Assembly: GCF_010183535.1 (NCBI RefSeq)
Contig: NC_071333.1
Coordinates: 18,288,587-18,352,586, forward strand
Direction of reading: 5' to 3'
Origin: Caenorhabditis remanei
Taxonomy: Eukaryota; Nematoda; Chromadorea; Rhabditida; Rhabditidae
Length of the DNA: 64,000 nucleotides
Shown here: piece by piece, positions 9,946 to 20,731 of the stretch
Layout: every line of letters starts with the position of its first letter
Numbering within the stretch: the stretch's first letter is position 1
The notes under the pieces: model-generated
What the model was told of the DNA's origin: nothing
Database searches by the model: none
What the model saw: only the letters and a program-made list of their open reading frames with translations
Made by a program: the position numbers and the translations under genes

Positions 9946-10684
9946 GAAAAACAGGATAAGTCAGAAAATAAAAACCTTTTTTGCTCATTTTGCTTTCACT
10001 CATATGAAGGGGGATTCGACGTTCATAAACCAACTAATTGAACTTTTGAGTTAACAATTCCTCTTATCCAAAAGTCGGAGTACATAATTGACTGAAGATT
10101 TAAACATGGACATTGGTGCGTGTTTTTCTGCTGGAGTGGACTCGTTCGAATTAAACAGAACAACGTGACTATTCCCATCTAGTAAAAATTATTCTGATCT
10201 ACTAATATAATTATCAGATATGTTCTGAATGTGGGTTGTGGCTAAGATTGAAAACAACTATGATTCACATTCCACTAGGGATAATTATGGTAAATCGAGT
10301 ATTTTCAAACAAGGAATTTGTTTGGGTTTCAAATGAGATTCTGCTTATCAACGTTTTAAAAAGAAAGGGTGGTCAGTTTAGATTTGATATCAAACGGAAT
10401 AGTGAGTATTAAAAAAGCTCGTATTTCGTACATACAAATTGCAAATTCCAATTATGACCTCTAATAAAACTAAGTGTTGTTGTTTGTGCATTTGTCCCAC
10501 TGACTACGTTGTTCGATTTTAGATTACAAGTTTCATTTATGTTTCAAAAATAAAGAACAGATATGACGCAAACCATTGCAAAAACAGGACAAAAAATCAA
10601 CGAAATTCCTTATCTCGGATTATATGGTTACCTCTGAAAACAGAGAGCACACACTCTAATTTGAATTATGTGATGAAGTGGCAT

Positions 10685-10714
10685 CTAAACTTCACCCGCT
10701 TCTTCACGAGGCAT
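10685..10714 (-). pseudogene. Decayed copy of the 5' end of gene B
   Basis: CATTTTCCAGA-ATGCCTCGTGAA, the acceptor and first codons of the gene at 11159-11329, is present, but the frame stops after nine codons (MPREEAGEV). Part of the duplicated region described above. Confidence 0.5.
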
Positions 10715-11158
10715 TCTGGAAAATGGTCTCTCGTTAAAAACAACGCGTGGTTTGCAAAAAGAATTATGTCGTGATGACAAAATTTGACATTTTATCTAAG
10801 AACATTATGAGAAAAGCCACCTCAAAATTGTTCAATTATGTTTAAAGCTTTTATGAGATGTATGAAGCATATTTGAATTTTTGAGTACTTGAAAGAAGAA
10901 AGAAAAGAAGAAAAAAAAGAGTTGACAAAAAGTATATCACAAGAAGGTGTACTCTTCAAATCTCTAGAGAGCCTTGCTACAAAAGTTATCATGTTTAGTA
11001 CGAAAAACTTGATAAGTCAAAAAAGAAAAATCTGAGTTTGAACTCTATTGAACCTTTTCCCATAAGACGAAGAGTTCGACATTCAAGACCAACTAGTAAC
11101 ACCTTTGAGTTAACAAAAATGTGTTTATAGGTTCGCAAAGAAACGAAGTGAACACAGT

Positions 11159-11329
11159 TCAACAATACAGAAACAAGAAAATTACTATGATGGTGATAAA
11201 TCCAAGAGCCGCGAAACCGATGGCAAACCATTGGGATGTAGAGATGTATCGCTCAAATTTCAGACATGATGACTCCTTTTTTGTGGATATGATGGTGTAG
11301 TCCAAGTTGGTGAGACGTTCACGAGGCAT
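11159..11329 (-). CDS. Gene B: 56 aa single-pass membrane microprotein
   Basis: Single-exon ORF of 57 codons. The ATG follows a strong acceptor (CATTTTCCAG, one base before ATG), as for a trans-spliced start. Basic/polar N-terminus (MPRERLTNLDYT...), then about 22 hydrophobic residues (WFAIGFAALGFITIIVIFLF) ending in YC, so a C-tail-anchored protein with almost no lumenal tail is likely. No family recognised. It is the last member of a run of small minus-strand genes, though 1.09 kb separates it from gene A. Confidence 0.5.
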   Translation of the reverse strand: MPRERLTNLDYTIISTKKESSCLKFERYISTSQWFAIGFAALGFITIIVIFLFLYC

Positions 11330-12415
11330 TCTGGAAAATGGCCAGTTTGATAGTGAAAAAAAAGATATCTAAATCAAGACTTGACTATAACCAAAAGTAT
11401 ACATCTAAAATACATTATCAATAAATAGTAAATAAACTGGGTTTTTACTTTTTGTGAATTAATCAAAACGTTAGTCGGAATGAATTTTTGCCTCTTAGTT
11501 CCAGCTATTCCACCGTTTTTTATATTATGTGGTATCTTGATTAAAACTTGAAAAAAAGTAGGATTTATTGGAGGCAATGGCGTGCCGGTTTGAGTTCAAA
11601 AATGTAATACTTAATAAATGTTTAGGCTCAGCATGTTCTGAAAAAAAGGGATAGGGTTTTCAGACCGGTTTGTTATCATGAAAACCGCCCAGGGACTGTA
11701 TTTTATGTTGTTCAAGAAAATCATTAGTTTTCCCAGTATGAATACTTTCACTATACAAACTAGTGCGAATTGAGGACACTATGGAACTTAAATACGATTT
11801 CAAGGTTTCATCAGAAGATTAATTAGACGTTCATAACGTTATTTTTTTGATACTTTAAAAATAAAACAACTCACATGAACAACGTTATCTTATCAAATGT
11901 TGCCAAACCGCTCAAAATGATGAATGACAAATACTCATTTCCACTTGTGTTGATTGAATAAAAAAATCAGTTTCCGGAATAAAAGTGAATCGAATTTCGG
12001 AAATGGGAGATGCGACAAAAAACAGAATACTCTTTCAAAAGGACTGGTGTCTCGGAGTAACTCGAATACGCACAATTTTTTTCTCGATAACCAGTAATTT
12101 GTCGGGTTGCCAAAATTTGTCGGGTTGTCTTTTCCGTGAATGAAATATGTGGACGAGTGCGATGTCCACACCCTTCGAGGCTATTCTTGGTGTTGAGGCT
12201 CTGACCAATTGTAGTGTTTGGCAATTATTGTTGGTTCTGGTCAAGTGACGGATTCGTTTTGGTTTTGTAGTGACTTATCAGAGTTCAAGGTAGATTCTAT
12301 CAAGTCAAAGGTGCTGAGTACACTATAGCCAGTTCGATTCTACCTTCTGAAATTCATAACATAAGGTCTAGCAGTCACAAATTTTTATTGGGGGGATATC
12401 AATGAGACGATGTAA
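11330..12415. other. Intergenic between genes A and B
   Basis: No gene supported. AT-rich, with a short direct repeat of CCGACAAATT around 12080-12130 in minus-strand sense. Minus-strand open frames lack splice support and codon character. Confidence 0.45.
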
Positions 12416-12832
12416 TTAGTCAAAATCCAAGACATCCTCCGAGATGTCCTCCTCTTTGGTGAAGAACCAGATGACGAAGATGGCCATGAACGAGATGGCG
12501 GCGAGCGTGTAGCAGAAGAGGATACTGTAGGCCCAGGTACGTGCAACTCTCTCGGTTTTGATAGAATGGAACGAGTCGAGCGACTGAAAATGAAAAGTTT
12601 GCTCAAGCCAGTGAAAAAAATTTTTGCTGTATATAACTTTTTTAAATACTATTATATGAAAATACTACATTCTACAGTAAAACCGGGCTAAACCGTTTTT
12701 TTTTAAATTTTAGTTTTTTGAAACTTCAGAATATCTATTTTTCCTATCATTTCGTGGTCACAAGATTGTACTCACCTCAGTGTCCTCATCCGACGAGTAA
12801 TCAGAAGACTCGAGCTCTTTCTCTCCGCACAT
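12416..12832 (-). CDS. Gene A: 74 aa single-pass membrane protein, acidic ends
   Basis: Two exons, 12776-12832 (19 codons, ends GAG|GTGAGT) and 12416-12583 (TTTCAG-type acceptor then TCG), joined in phase 0. The N-terminus is acidic and serine-rich (ELESSDYSSDEDTE). One hydrophobic segment of about 22 residues follows (around residues 36-58, ...AAISFMAIFVIWFF), then an acidic tail (KEEDISEDVLDFD). Codon use and intact splice sites support a real gene; family unknown. Same strand and same exon plan (short first exon, membrane-encoding last exon) as genes C, E and F. Confidence 0.6.
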
Positions 12833-14144
12833 TGTTGACACTTGCTACCGGAAATAAGGTATGACGTGAATCGATTCGAAAAATTGACAAAAAAGGATAC
12901 TACATAGAAGAAAACACACAAAAATGGAAAATAGGAAAAGGAGTAGGTAGGATGTGCTGTCACAAATCTGTCTTTTTTCGAATTCAAATTTATGGGTGGA
13001 AGAAGGAAAATTATGGGAAGAAAAAGAAGGAAAAGGGTTGTGCTTTTGGATTTCACCTAGACATTGAGTGGGCGTTTTGGAAATTATAATTATGGGAGTT
13101 TAAAGAAAATTTTTGAAAATTGAGTGAAAGTCTTTCACTGAAAGATTGAAAGTAAAGTTCAACGACCAAGATTCCACATTAGCTTGTAACTAAACCTGGA
13201 TAATTAAGAAAATAACAGAAAAAATGTTCTATATATCTCTAACCACAAGAAGTTATACGAAAAACTTTCCTAAAGGTCAAATAAAGAGTGTGGGTGAAAA
13301 CAAACTTATTTTTTCTATATTTACCGAAACATTCTCACAAGGGGCGTCTTTGGAGACGCGGCTTTCAAACGATCTAAAAATTTGATTATGGCTAGTTTGA
13401 ACTACGGGAAGTCCATTTCTGCCATCAAAACCAGTTAAATATCTCTGCGAGACAAGTTATAAGCTCTCAAACTTGAAATTTCTTATCGGCAAATAGTATA
13501 CGCAAAGATGTTCTCATTTTTCCAAAGAACGAGCAGAGGTAAACCGCTGGAAGCACAGAAACCGCGCGGTGGGGAAAATGCGACCGATTTGGAATTTCAT
13601 TGAATAAAGCTTAATCATATGAAACGTTCGAGAGCTCATAACTTGGCTCACAGAGACATTTAACCCGTTTTAATGGCAGAAATGAACTTCCTCTAGTCGA
13701 AACTACTTATGACCAAATTTATAGATAGTTTGAAATCCTCGTCTTTAAAGACTTCCCTTGTAAGAATATGCTAATGCGGACCACCCACCAACCTATGAAA
13801 TTAAGCGATTCTCTTTGTTCTCACAAATCCATTTTTTGGTTATTCCCCCTTTCATTCCACAGTATACCTTTTGTCCCACCTACTCCACTTTACAATTTCG
13901 ATTCCCCCTTCTCCCTTGTGAATCCACCCTATGTTTTTCATTTTTGACGACAACGATAATGTCTCCTTTCTCTTTTTCCCCCATCTTCAATAACAATCGT
14001 TGCCATAGAAATGTCTGCTCGCTGCTCGGAGCTCTTCCCTGCCCACATCCTCAAAATATGAAATCTGAACATGAATTGAAAAAAGCGACAGGGTTTTATT
14101 TGGCACGACTTCCAGAAAAAAAGCTTGAGATAAAAGAAAGAGAG
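12833..14144. other. Intergenic between genes C and A
   Basis: Contains the R2 palindrome at 13330-13772. The plus-strand open frame at 13815-14180 is CT-rich, has no splice context and is antisense to gene C's last exon, so it is not called. Confidence 0.45.
13330..13772. repeat. R2-family long palindrome, copy 1
   Basis: Arms mirror each other: GAAGTCCATTTCTGCCATCA near 13409 against GGCAGAAATGAACTTCCTC near 13675, and AGCTCTCAAAC against TTCGAGAGCTC. A CACAGAAACCGCGCGGTGG core sits near the centre. A second copy is at 32968-33385. Non-coding, MITE-like. Confidence 0.7.
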
Positions 14145-14872
14145 TTAGCAGTAATGGAGATCAATGATACGGAGGGTTAGGAAGAAGAGTGAGACGATTC
14201 CAAGGGTACGAGTGACTTGAAGTGACACGGCACTGTGAGTTGGCGATGAGCGAGTGTAGACGTGAAGAGCACAGAAGTAGGCAGTGATGAGCACGGACAC
14301 GAACAGATCAAACTGAAAAAAAATTAGAGGGAATTTGAATCAGGATTGATATTACAGACAGTATATATGTTAGCTTAAAAACCTCATACCTGAAAAAACT
14401 TAGATAGAAAGGCCTCTGAGTGACCATAAAACGTGAACTATATTTTGGAAATCTGAGAAAACGCTGATTTCAAACACATGCTCAGTTTTTGCCCTTAAGG
14501 CGTGGTATTCGGAAAAATGAGGTAAAACTTTGGACCACAAACAAGGCTTGCTCATCTTTCCAACAATATAGGTCATGTTCCGTAACTACACAGATACTCG
14601 GCGACCTTCCCTAGTTAGTCAATTCCAGATTTTATCCCAACTTCCTCATTTCAAATTAACATTAGTTTACAGAGATTTATCAAGAACATATGACGTTCTG
14701 GTTTGCTAGCAAGAATCGCACTTCAAGCGAACATGTCCTTTCTTTAGGAAATTATACATTCTAACTTTTTGATTCGATAGTTACTTCACTATCTTACTTC
14801 TTTTGTAGCTTTGAAGATGAACGCCTGGAAAACCAGCATCATCCTGGTGGCTTTGCAGAATCCCGCGCTCAT
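14145..14872 (-). CDS. Gene C: 80 aa, two hydrophobic segments
   Basis: Exons 14798-14872 (25 codons, MSAGFCKATRMMLVFQAF...KE) and 14145-14312 (56 codons), phase 0. The ATG lies 9 bases after a CTTTCAG acceptor, suggesting trans-splicing. The second exon encodes two likely membrane segments (FDLFVSVLITAYFCALHVY and LGIVSLFFLTLRII) separated by a short polar loop, ending DLHYC. The pattern E|D-[LI]-[FY]-V at the exon junction recurs in gene E, so C and E are probably paralogs. The intron carries a partial R3 repeat. Function unknown. Confidence 0.6.
14440..14622. repeat. Partial R3-family repeat in gene C intron
   Basis: Shares CTGAGAAAACGCTGATTT and a GTTTTTGCCC-type segment with 29540-29600, and ends in CTTCCCTAG like the right end of the full copy at 29486-29957. 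Confidence 0.6.
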
Positions 14873-15032
14873 TTTTTCTGCCTGAAAGTGTTTACAATCT
14901 GAAATTGAATAAAAAAGTTTATTTATTGATGTCATCATGAGGGAACATTGGTACACCGAGAGAATCAAAAAAAGTAATACAATTAATGAAGCTGAAGGTT
15001 CTTTACAAAACAGGAGATCAGAAAAAAAGAAG

Positions 15033-15426
15033 TCAGTAACGTTCGAAGTATTTGTACAGAATGATGAAAGCTGCGAATACGTGTCCAAGAATGAGCAAGT
15101 GGAAAAGTGGGCGGTTCCTTCGGCGAGTGCGTTTTTCTACCAAATACGTCACAAGAACAATGACAAACAGGCACATCGGCAGCGCCTGAAATTCTTCAAA
15201 TAAGGAATCTTCCACGCAAGCTATTAAAATCGTATAGTGGCTCAATGGATCACATTTTCTTACTGTAGGCTTCCAACAAACTCACAATTAGGTGTTTATT
15301 TGAAATTGAATGTTTGGAGGCTCCGTGCGCACATTTTTTCGTCTGAGATGGCATTTTGTACAGTGGCTGAATAGGGAGACTTAATGTGCAGAGGACAAGC
15401 AGAAGCACCCATTTAAAAATGTTCAT
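15033..15426 (-). CDS. Gene C2: 97 aa membrane protein
   Basis: Exons 15286-15426 (47 codons) and 15033-15185 (51 codons), phase 0. The ATG is one base after GATTTCCCCAG, a clean acceptor. The N-terminal segment WVLLLVLCTLSLP is a signal peptide or first membrane helix. The second exon has two more hydrophobic stretches (MCLFVIVLVTYLV and LILGHVFAAFIIL) around a very basic loop (EKRTRRRNR), ending KYFERY. The basic loop suggests a hairpin with the loop on the cytosolic side. Only 161 bp upstream of gene C, which fits operon spacing. No family recognised. Confidence 0.6.
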
Positions 15427-15816
15427 CCTGGGGAAATCGCGTAAATGGTCCTTTTTTTAAGAAGTAATCCAGATAATGGATGCTCAAGCTGGGCAAAGTT
15501 GGTATATAATGTGTTTGTCGGGAGATAAAGATTGAGACAGGTGTATAGATTCTCGAGGGAGTCTGTTTTCGTATCCATAACAGTAATTTTCAGTTTTCAT
15601 TGTTACCACTTCTTAAATCGTCTACTCTTCCAAGAGCGTCCCGCCCAATACCACCGCACAAAGGAAGCAGTCTTTTTTTAGTTAAGCTCTCAACTCCCCG
15701 CAGCAAATAATTTTTCAAAGTTAAGCCGCGAAAAATGGTGTAACAACAAAGATGGTTTATTGAGATTAACTCCGAAGACATATTTCATACATTTATTGTC
15801 CCAATAGATCATTTTC
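15427..15816. other. Intergenic between genes D and C2
   Basis: 390 bp, no gene seen beyond untranslated sequence. Confidence 0.4.
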
Positions 15817-16354
15817 TTATCTGCCGCCGCAGTGGCTCCACTCCATGGCGGCGGCTTCCGGATGGCAGTTTGTTCCCGATGGCGCGTTGGTTGCACGAGG
15901 AAGAGCTGGGGCCTGGAAACATGTTATGAGAGAAGAATGGAAATATGACTAAATTTGAGAATAGGACTTACCTCAGTTGTAGTGTTGGAGTTGAAAGTCT
16001 CTGGTCCACATGACTGGTTAGGTGGCTGGGTGGTACCCTGGTTAAGAGCCGCTGGTTCAAAGAATTTTGGAGTCCGGCTTTCTTGAGCTTGTTCCGGGTG
16101 AAACAAATTCATGACAATCTAAAAAAAGCCGTTAATTAGTTCAGAAAAATAATTATTTTACCGGGTTGGGTGTGTAGTTAATACTACCGCTCACATCCAT
16201 ATTGACACGTGCGGTTTTGAGCGGAGTGCCCTCTCAATAGGAGCATATCGACCACCCATGTTCTTTGACACGGTGTCCTTCTTTTTTTGTTGCTGAGAAA
16301 AATCAATACATTTATTCAAACTGCAAAATTTTAAGAATTCCTTACCGATGGCAT
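15817..16354 (-). CDS. Gene D: small Asn/Pro-rich protein with apparent one-base frameshift
   Basis: Two overlapping reading frames. Upstream: exons 16346-16354 and 16191-16292 encode 36 aa (MPSQQKKKDTVSKNMGGRYA...), stopping at 16191. Downstream: exons 16162-16200, 15972-16118 and 15817-15912 encode 93 aa from ATG 16200 (MDVSGSINYTPNP...), all junctions phase 0, ending MEWSHCGGR. The nucleotide sequence around 16215-16245 aligns with gene G's last exon (shared GCACTCCGCTCAA). There the frame that reads E-S-T-P-L-K in G continues into the downstream D frame but is one base out of register with the upstream D frame. So a single ancestral gene broken by a one-base insertion in the GGG near 16228-16230 is likely. 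The alternatives are an assembly error or two overlapping cistrons. Function unknown. Confidence 0.45.
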
Positions 16355-16700
16355 TTTAACAGATGACTCGGTTTCTCTCGGTTTCCAAGAAATGATATTA
16401 AAAACCCTGAAGCCGGCGGTCAGAAAAGTAGAAAACGTCGGAAGGGAACAAAAATAAAAGAAGTCGGTGACAAAACCAAGCAACGGAAGACGAATAACGA
16501 GCACAACACACGAAATTTCACTTTATTTCACTATATTTCGAACAAAATTTCACTATATTTCGAACAAAATTCAAAAGTAAAGTAGGATTTTTGATTTTGA
16601 AGAGGGCATGGCAAAAAAAACACTATGGCAACATGCAAAAAGGAAATTAGATAACGGATGAAAGGAAATGAGAAAAACATTAAAAAACATGACTCTAAAC
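16355..16700. other. Intergenic between genes E and D
   Basis: 346 bp. Two tandem copies of TTTCACTATATTTCGAACAAA near 16523-16566. Otherwise nothing seen. Confidence 0.45.
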
Positions 16701-17015
16701 TTAACAGAATTCCAAATGACAAAAACGAAGAATGGCTACAGTAAGATCAGCGATTGCAAAGCATCTCATCACAATATTTCCACGTTGAAAAGTTATTGAA
16801 ATGTAGAACATAAGAAGACCACCGACCAGTGGGACGTAGATGTCGTTCTGAAAAAGGAGGGGGAAATAAAAGATAACCATGCTATTCTAGGTTTCTTGCC
16901 ATGCACTAATTCATGAACCTACCTCCTTGTCGCTGCGTAGAATCGAGGCTTGGATGAAACTCATTTGATTCCGTGGAAGGCAAAAATCCGGGTCATTGAA
17001 TGATAACCACTTCAT
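16701..17015 (-). CDS. Gene E: 79 aa, two hydrophobic segments
   Basis: Exons 16923-17015 (31 codons) and 16701-16847 (49 codons), phase 0. The second exon starts with NDIYVPLVGGLLMFYIS and continues with a second hydrophobic stretch (MRCFAIADLTVAIL) ending in HLEFC. Exon plan, junction position after an acidic residue, two-helix layout and terminal Cys all match gene C (FDLFVSV... HYC), so the two are likely old tandem duplicates. The start follows ATATCAG by 5 bases. Function unknown. Confidence 0.6.
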
Positions 17016-17285
17016 GCTGAGCTGATATTAACTGTCAGGACGGTATTCGGTAACGTTTTGATGCCAGAAAACAAGAGGTGAAGAGGATTTATTGAGAATT
17101 GTGACTGGACTAGTGAACATGTGAAAATAGCTTGACTAGAGAATCAGAAGGTGGGACTAGAGAAGCAAAATAGAGATTTTGTGATGTAACGAGATCAGAG
17201 AATCGAGTGGTAGTAAACTACTATATACAAAAAATATGAGATTTAAAAAAGGTTAGTCTTGAGACATCATGCCAGAATCAAAGAA

Positions 17286-18148
17286 TCACTCAGTCCACCA
17301 TGAGCAGGCAATGAAAATCAGAATGACGAGAAACAGAGCAACAACTGCTCTGGCAATGGTTTCGCACTGAAATAAGAACAATAAGCACATAAAATAACGG
17401 ATATGACTTGGTAGGCGGAACTGAAGCGAGATCATGCAAAACGTTTTGAGTTTAATATTAAATTAAATGTTGATTAATTTTTGGGTGTCAAGTGTTATGT
17501 GTCTTCTGAATTTTATATGAATAATTGTGAATTTTCAAGGAGGCAGCTTGAGTGTTACTTGTGAGATGAGTAAGTTTGACAAATTTCATGAAAGTTAACG
17601 CTAAGTTTTAGTTTTAAAGTTTAGTATTACACCAGATTATGAAACAAAATAAAACTACATTTCAATTTTTCTTTTTTTTCTGACCAGATTTTCGCTGAAC
17701 ACAAAAGCAATAAAAACAAGCAGAATACTAAACAGCTCTAACTTACAGAGTGTTCAGGATGCTCACCGCCAATGGAAGCAGTACTAGCTCGAGAAACCGA
17801 TTTACCTGGTGACTCGTCCCCAGTATTCCTGAACTCGAGCGGCTAGAAAAGTGTTTTTTGGAATACCAGTCGTTTTACTCCCGTTTGCTTAGGAAAATGA
17901 CACCTCTGAACTTTCTACACTTACAAATCCGTGCATTTTGACCTGCTGCTCCACGATATCCTCTTCTTTTTCCTCTTCCGGGTCCGTTGCGTACTCATCG
18001 ATGTCCATTTCGAATTGGATCGAGTTGAGGGAGCTGATTGTCTGAAAGTCTTCATTCATATTCTGCTAATTCCCGGAAATCCTACCGTAGTGCTGACGAA
18101 TGGTGACTCCAGCAGGTTGTACTCAACATGTTCGGTAGATTCAGCCAT
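17286..18148 (-). CDS. Gene F: 118 aa acidic, C-tail-anchored membrane protein
   Basis: Exons 18086-18148, 17925-18041, 17747-17842 and 17286-17366; 119 codons with every junction in phase 0. Residues 1-95 are hydrophilic, with a strongly acidic patch (DPEEEKEEDIVEQQ). The last exon encodes one hydrophobic helix (ARAVVALFLVILIFIACSW) followed by WTE and stop, a classic tail anchor. The ATG lies 9 bases after TTTTTCAACAG. Likely faces the cytosol on an organelle membrane (inference). No family recognised. Confidence 0.6.
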
Positions 18149-18341
18149 GATTGTTACCTGTTGAAAAAGTTGAAAAATCGATCGAAATTTTTGGAAAAAA
18201 ACTAGTCACAAGAGATAAATGACCAGGTATCAAACCTGTGAATGGAGTTATGAAATAAAAATCGGAGAGTTTTGATAAAAAAACGATTCACAGTAAATAG
18301 TACATAACAAGAAACAGTTTACAACAATTTACGATAGATCT

Positions 18342-19078
18342 TCAATTCTTCTTGTGCTCTCCATCCTTCTGGCCTTCCATCTTCCTATACTTGAGCTTCC
18401 GCTCGCATGGATCGTCCCACGGATCGTGTGGGCGCTTGAGCGGAGTGCTCTCCCAGAGAAGCTCCTCGCGAGCAACGTGCTCGTCCTCCTGAAAATCGTA
18501 TAAACTGGTTTTTATTAATTAATTGATATTTATATGAAAAAATCTGAAGTATAGTTCACAAAATCGCACCTGGTGCTCTGGAGGAGCATTCTCATTGTCC
18601 GTTTCGGACATCATGGATCCCTCCCAGGAGTTTTCAACTCCTCTCTCCCAGGGGACATTGACCCGTCCGTTCCGAGTGTCATCCATGTCTTCTTCTGAAA
18701 CATGGTGATATGAGTGAGCTCACTTTTTCAGATTCCCTTTACAAATCACACCACCAAACCCAAAAAATAAAAACTAGGACAAACTCAACCAAATATTACA
18801 CAACAGAGGTACAAAACAACGCCCACTCACTTATTTCTGTATCATAAATTGTGGATACCGTAATCTGAACATTGAACTTTTTAGATTACACACTAGAACA
18901 AAATCTCATTGTTTTGCCCAAGTTTCTACATAACTGACCTATTCCTTGATCCGAGAAATCATCCGATAGTGCTCCACGAGGCCCCAACATTTGGTGATCT
19001 TCATCGTGAAGCTCTCTGTAATGAAATCGCAGTTTCTATCAAAATTCTATCATATCCAAGTTACCTTTCAGCGTCCAT
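18342..19078 (-). CDS. Gene G: 120 aa acidic Trp-containing protein
   Basis: Exons 19065-19078, 18939-19015, 18570-18694 and 18342-18488 give 121 codons in frame. No signal or membrane segment. Soluble, highly charged, with several Trp in acidic/Pro contexts (NVPWERG, NSWEG, LLWESTPLKRP, DPWDDP) and a Lys-rich C-terminus (GQKDGEHKKN). These short Trp motifs could be protein-binding linear motifs. The ESTPLK segment matches the frameshifted region of gene D. A possible cryptic exon at 18830-18861 has splice-like borders but would introduce a stop and is left out. Confidence 0.55.
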
Positions 19079-19649
19079 TCTTGTCGATTCCTAGCTCCGA
19101 GCTGTCAAAATGTAGATATATTAAAATAAGAATAGAATACGAATGTAATTAAGTTCAAAGATAAAAAAGGCAGGTTGTGAAACCCACGTGAGTAGTAAAA
19201 TTTCTGTAATAAATTAAAATCATGTTATTACTAAGCAAGCGGAAAGAATGACGAATTTGGAAAAATGGAAAAGTTATGACTTGAGATCAGGAAAAAGGAG
19301 CAAAAGAGAAGCAGAGAAATGAAAAATTGGTGCGTTGGAGATGGTACGACAAATCATAACTTTTTAGTAGATATACGGTTTTTTGAACAATTTTAGCTAC
19401 ATCGTACCACGAAAGTTATGATTTGGCAGACCTACATAAAAGTAGAATGACGCACTATGAATTTTGAGAATTTAAAAATATATAACTAGAAAAAATGAAG
19501 AGGAGATCAAAAGGAAAAGAGATCAGGAAAAAGGAAAAAAACAGGCAGAAAAATGAAAAATTGGAGCGATGGAGATGGTACGCCAAATCATATTTTTTAG
19601 TAAAATGATGTCTTATAGTTTGCCGGCGTGGCTCTACCGTCACCGACTT
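19079..19649. other. Intergenic between genes H and G
   Basis: No gene. A duplicated stretch is visible: AGATGGTACGACAAATCATA near 19338-19357 and AGATGGTACGCCAAATCATA near 19571-19590, each preceded by GAAAAATTGG. Confidence 0.5.
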
Positions 19650-20320
19650 TCTACCACCACCAAAGTGGTGGTGCCACGATTTGGTCCTTGAGCTCGACGA
19701 CCTTACCCTGAAACACAAGTTCATATATCTCGAATCTTGCATCCAATTTCCTACGTTATACAAGATGTACTTCATGTGTTGTCCACAGCTTTCGCAAAAA
19801 CGTGGAATCTGAAAAAATGAGTGATTATTTAGAAATTTTCAATTTTATTGAAAACTACTAACCGATCTCCAAACGTTGTGGAACTGCTTATCAATTCCAG
19901 TGATTTTGAAATGCTTCTTGAACTGGCAAGCATGATGGAGAATGTCGATGTGGCCGTTCTTGTCCTGGAAGTTTAGATGGAGTAAAGAATGGGTACTACT
20001 GCAGAGTTATTGACTTTCAGAATCAAATAGGTCTGTGCTGTTTCTAGAACTGGTTTCTATCTTTTTCCGATTAATTTCGATCTGGCAGTGTCTTGTATCT
20101 AGTAAAAACGTGCGAGCCGAGCTTTTCACTATTCTACCGTAACCCCATAGCAACTTACCACTGTCCATGTTGCATCTGGTGGATGGTCGACCACCTTGAT
20201 TGGTCCGGGTGATGTCTCCACAGTTCCCTTAACTTTCCGTTGCTCTTTTTGAACCTTTTTCTGTAAAAAAATACAATCATTTTTAGATCACCAAAGATAC
20301 AGTAAACATACACGACCCAT
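19650..20320 (-). CDS. Gene H: 107 aa basic protein with CxxC
   Basis: Exons 20312-20320 (ATG-Gly-Arg only), 20159-20260, 19863-19964, 19755-19808 and 19650-19706; 108 codons, all phase 0. Lys-rich N-terminus (GRKKVQKEQRKVKG), central HHACQFKKHF, then RFCESCGQHMKY, and a Trp-rich end (APPLWWW). The Cys and His spacing (HHxC...CxxC...H) could bind zinc, but this is inference. No membrane segment. No family recognised. Confidence 0.55.
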
Positions 20321-20731
20321 CTTGGCAAATGTCGTCGTACCAAAACCGAACCGAAAAAGGGATTGTTTAGCAAAAAATAGAAAGAAGGGTAAAATTATAA
20401 GAAAATATATGAGATGGTGACAAACCTATACACAGTAAAACTTAGAACAATTTTGAATTGTCGACAGCTTTTATCATAGAAAATGTTAAAAAGAGGAATT
20501 TGAAAGTTCGGAGAGGAAGGATCGAAAGAGAGAGAAAAAAATAGAATCGATGCGTTTTCAGAAAGAGATCATTGCATACAGTAGTACAGTAGTACCGTTG
20601 TACAATAGTATGAATCGGGATGAATTCGAGATAGAAAAAATTATTTGGACAAGGATATCAGCGAGATTTTATAGAGGATGCGTATTAAACGAGAATTCCA
20701 AAAAAAATGGAAAGATGGCGGACCAGAGTGT
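20321..20731. other. Intergenic between genes I and H
   Basis: 411 bp, AT-rich; a plus-strand open frame here overlaps gene I's last exon and is not supported. Confidence 0.45.

Larger units (their letters stand above)
8880..11158. other. Gene-free, repeat-duplicated intergenic region
   Basis: No gene can be supported in 2.3 kb. A diverged tandem duplication is visible: 9297-9600 corresponds to 10640-10930 (shared AAAAAGAATTATGTC, TGTATGAAGCATATTTGAAT and others). 9050-9110 corresponds to 10265-10320. The second unit ends near a decayed copy of the start of gene B. Confidence 0.5.

Noticed and set aside
11935..12244. Three overlapping minus-strand frames
   Set aside because: None has splice support or coding-like composition, and none continues to a neighbour.
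13815..14180. 121-codon plus-strand open frame
   Set aside because: CT-rich low-complexity sequence that overlaps the last exon of gene C in antisense and has no splice or start context.
14937..15203. 88-codon plus-strand frame
   Set aside because: Antisense to gene C2 exon 2, which has splice sites and membrane-protein character.
16523..16566. Possible CRISPR-like or satellite repeat (two TTTCACTATATTTCGAACAA units)
   Set aside because: Only two adjacent units in a eukaryotic intergenic region; a simple local duplication.
18830..18861. Possible extra exon of gene G (TTCAG...GTGAGT borders)
   Set aside because: In the gene G frame it brings a TGA; skipping it joins the flanking exons perfectly in phase.
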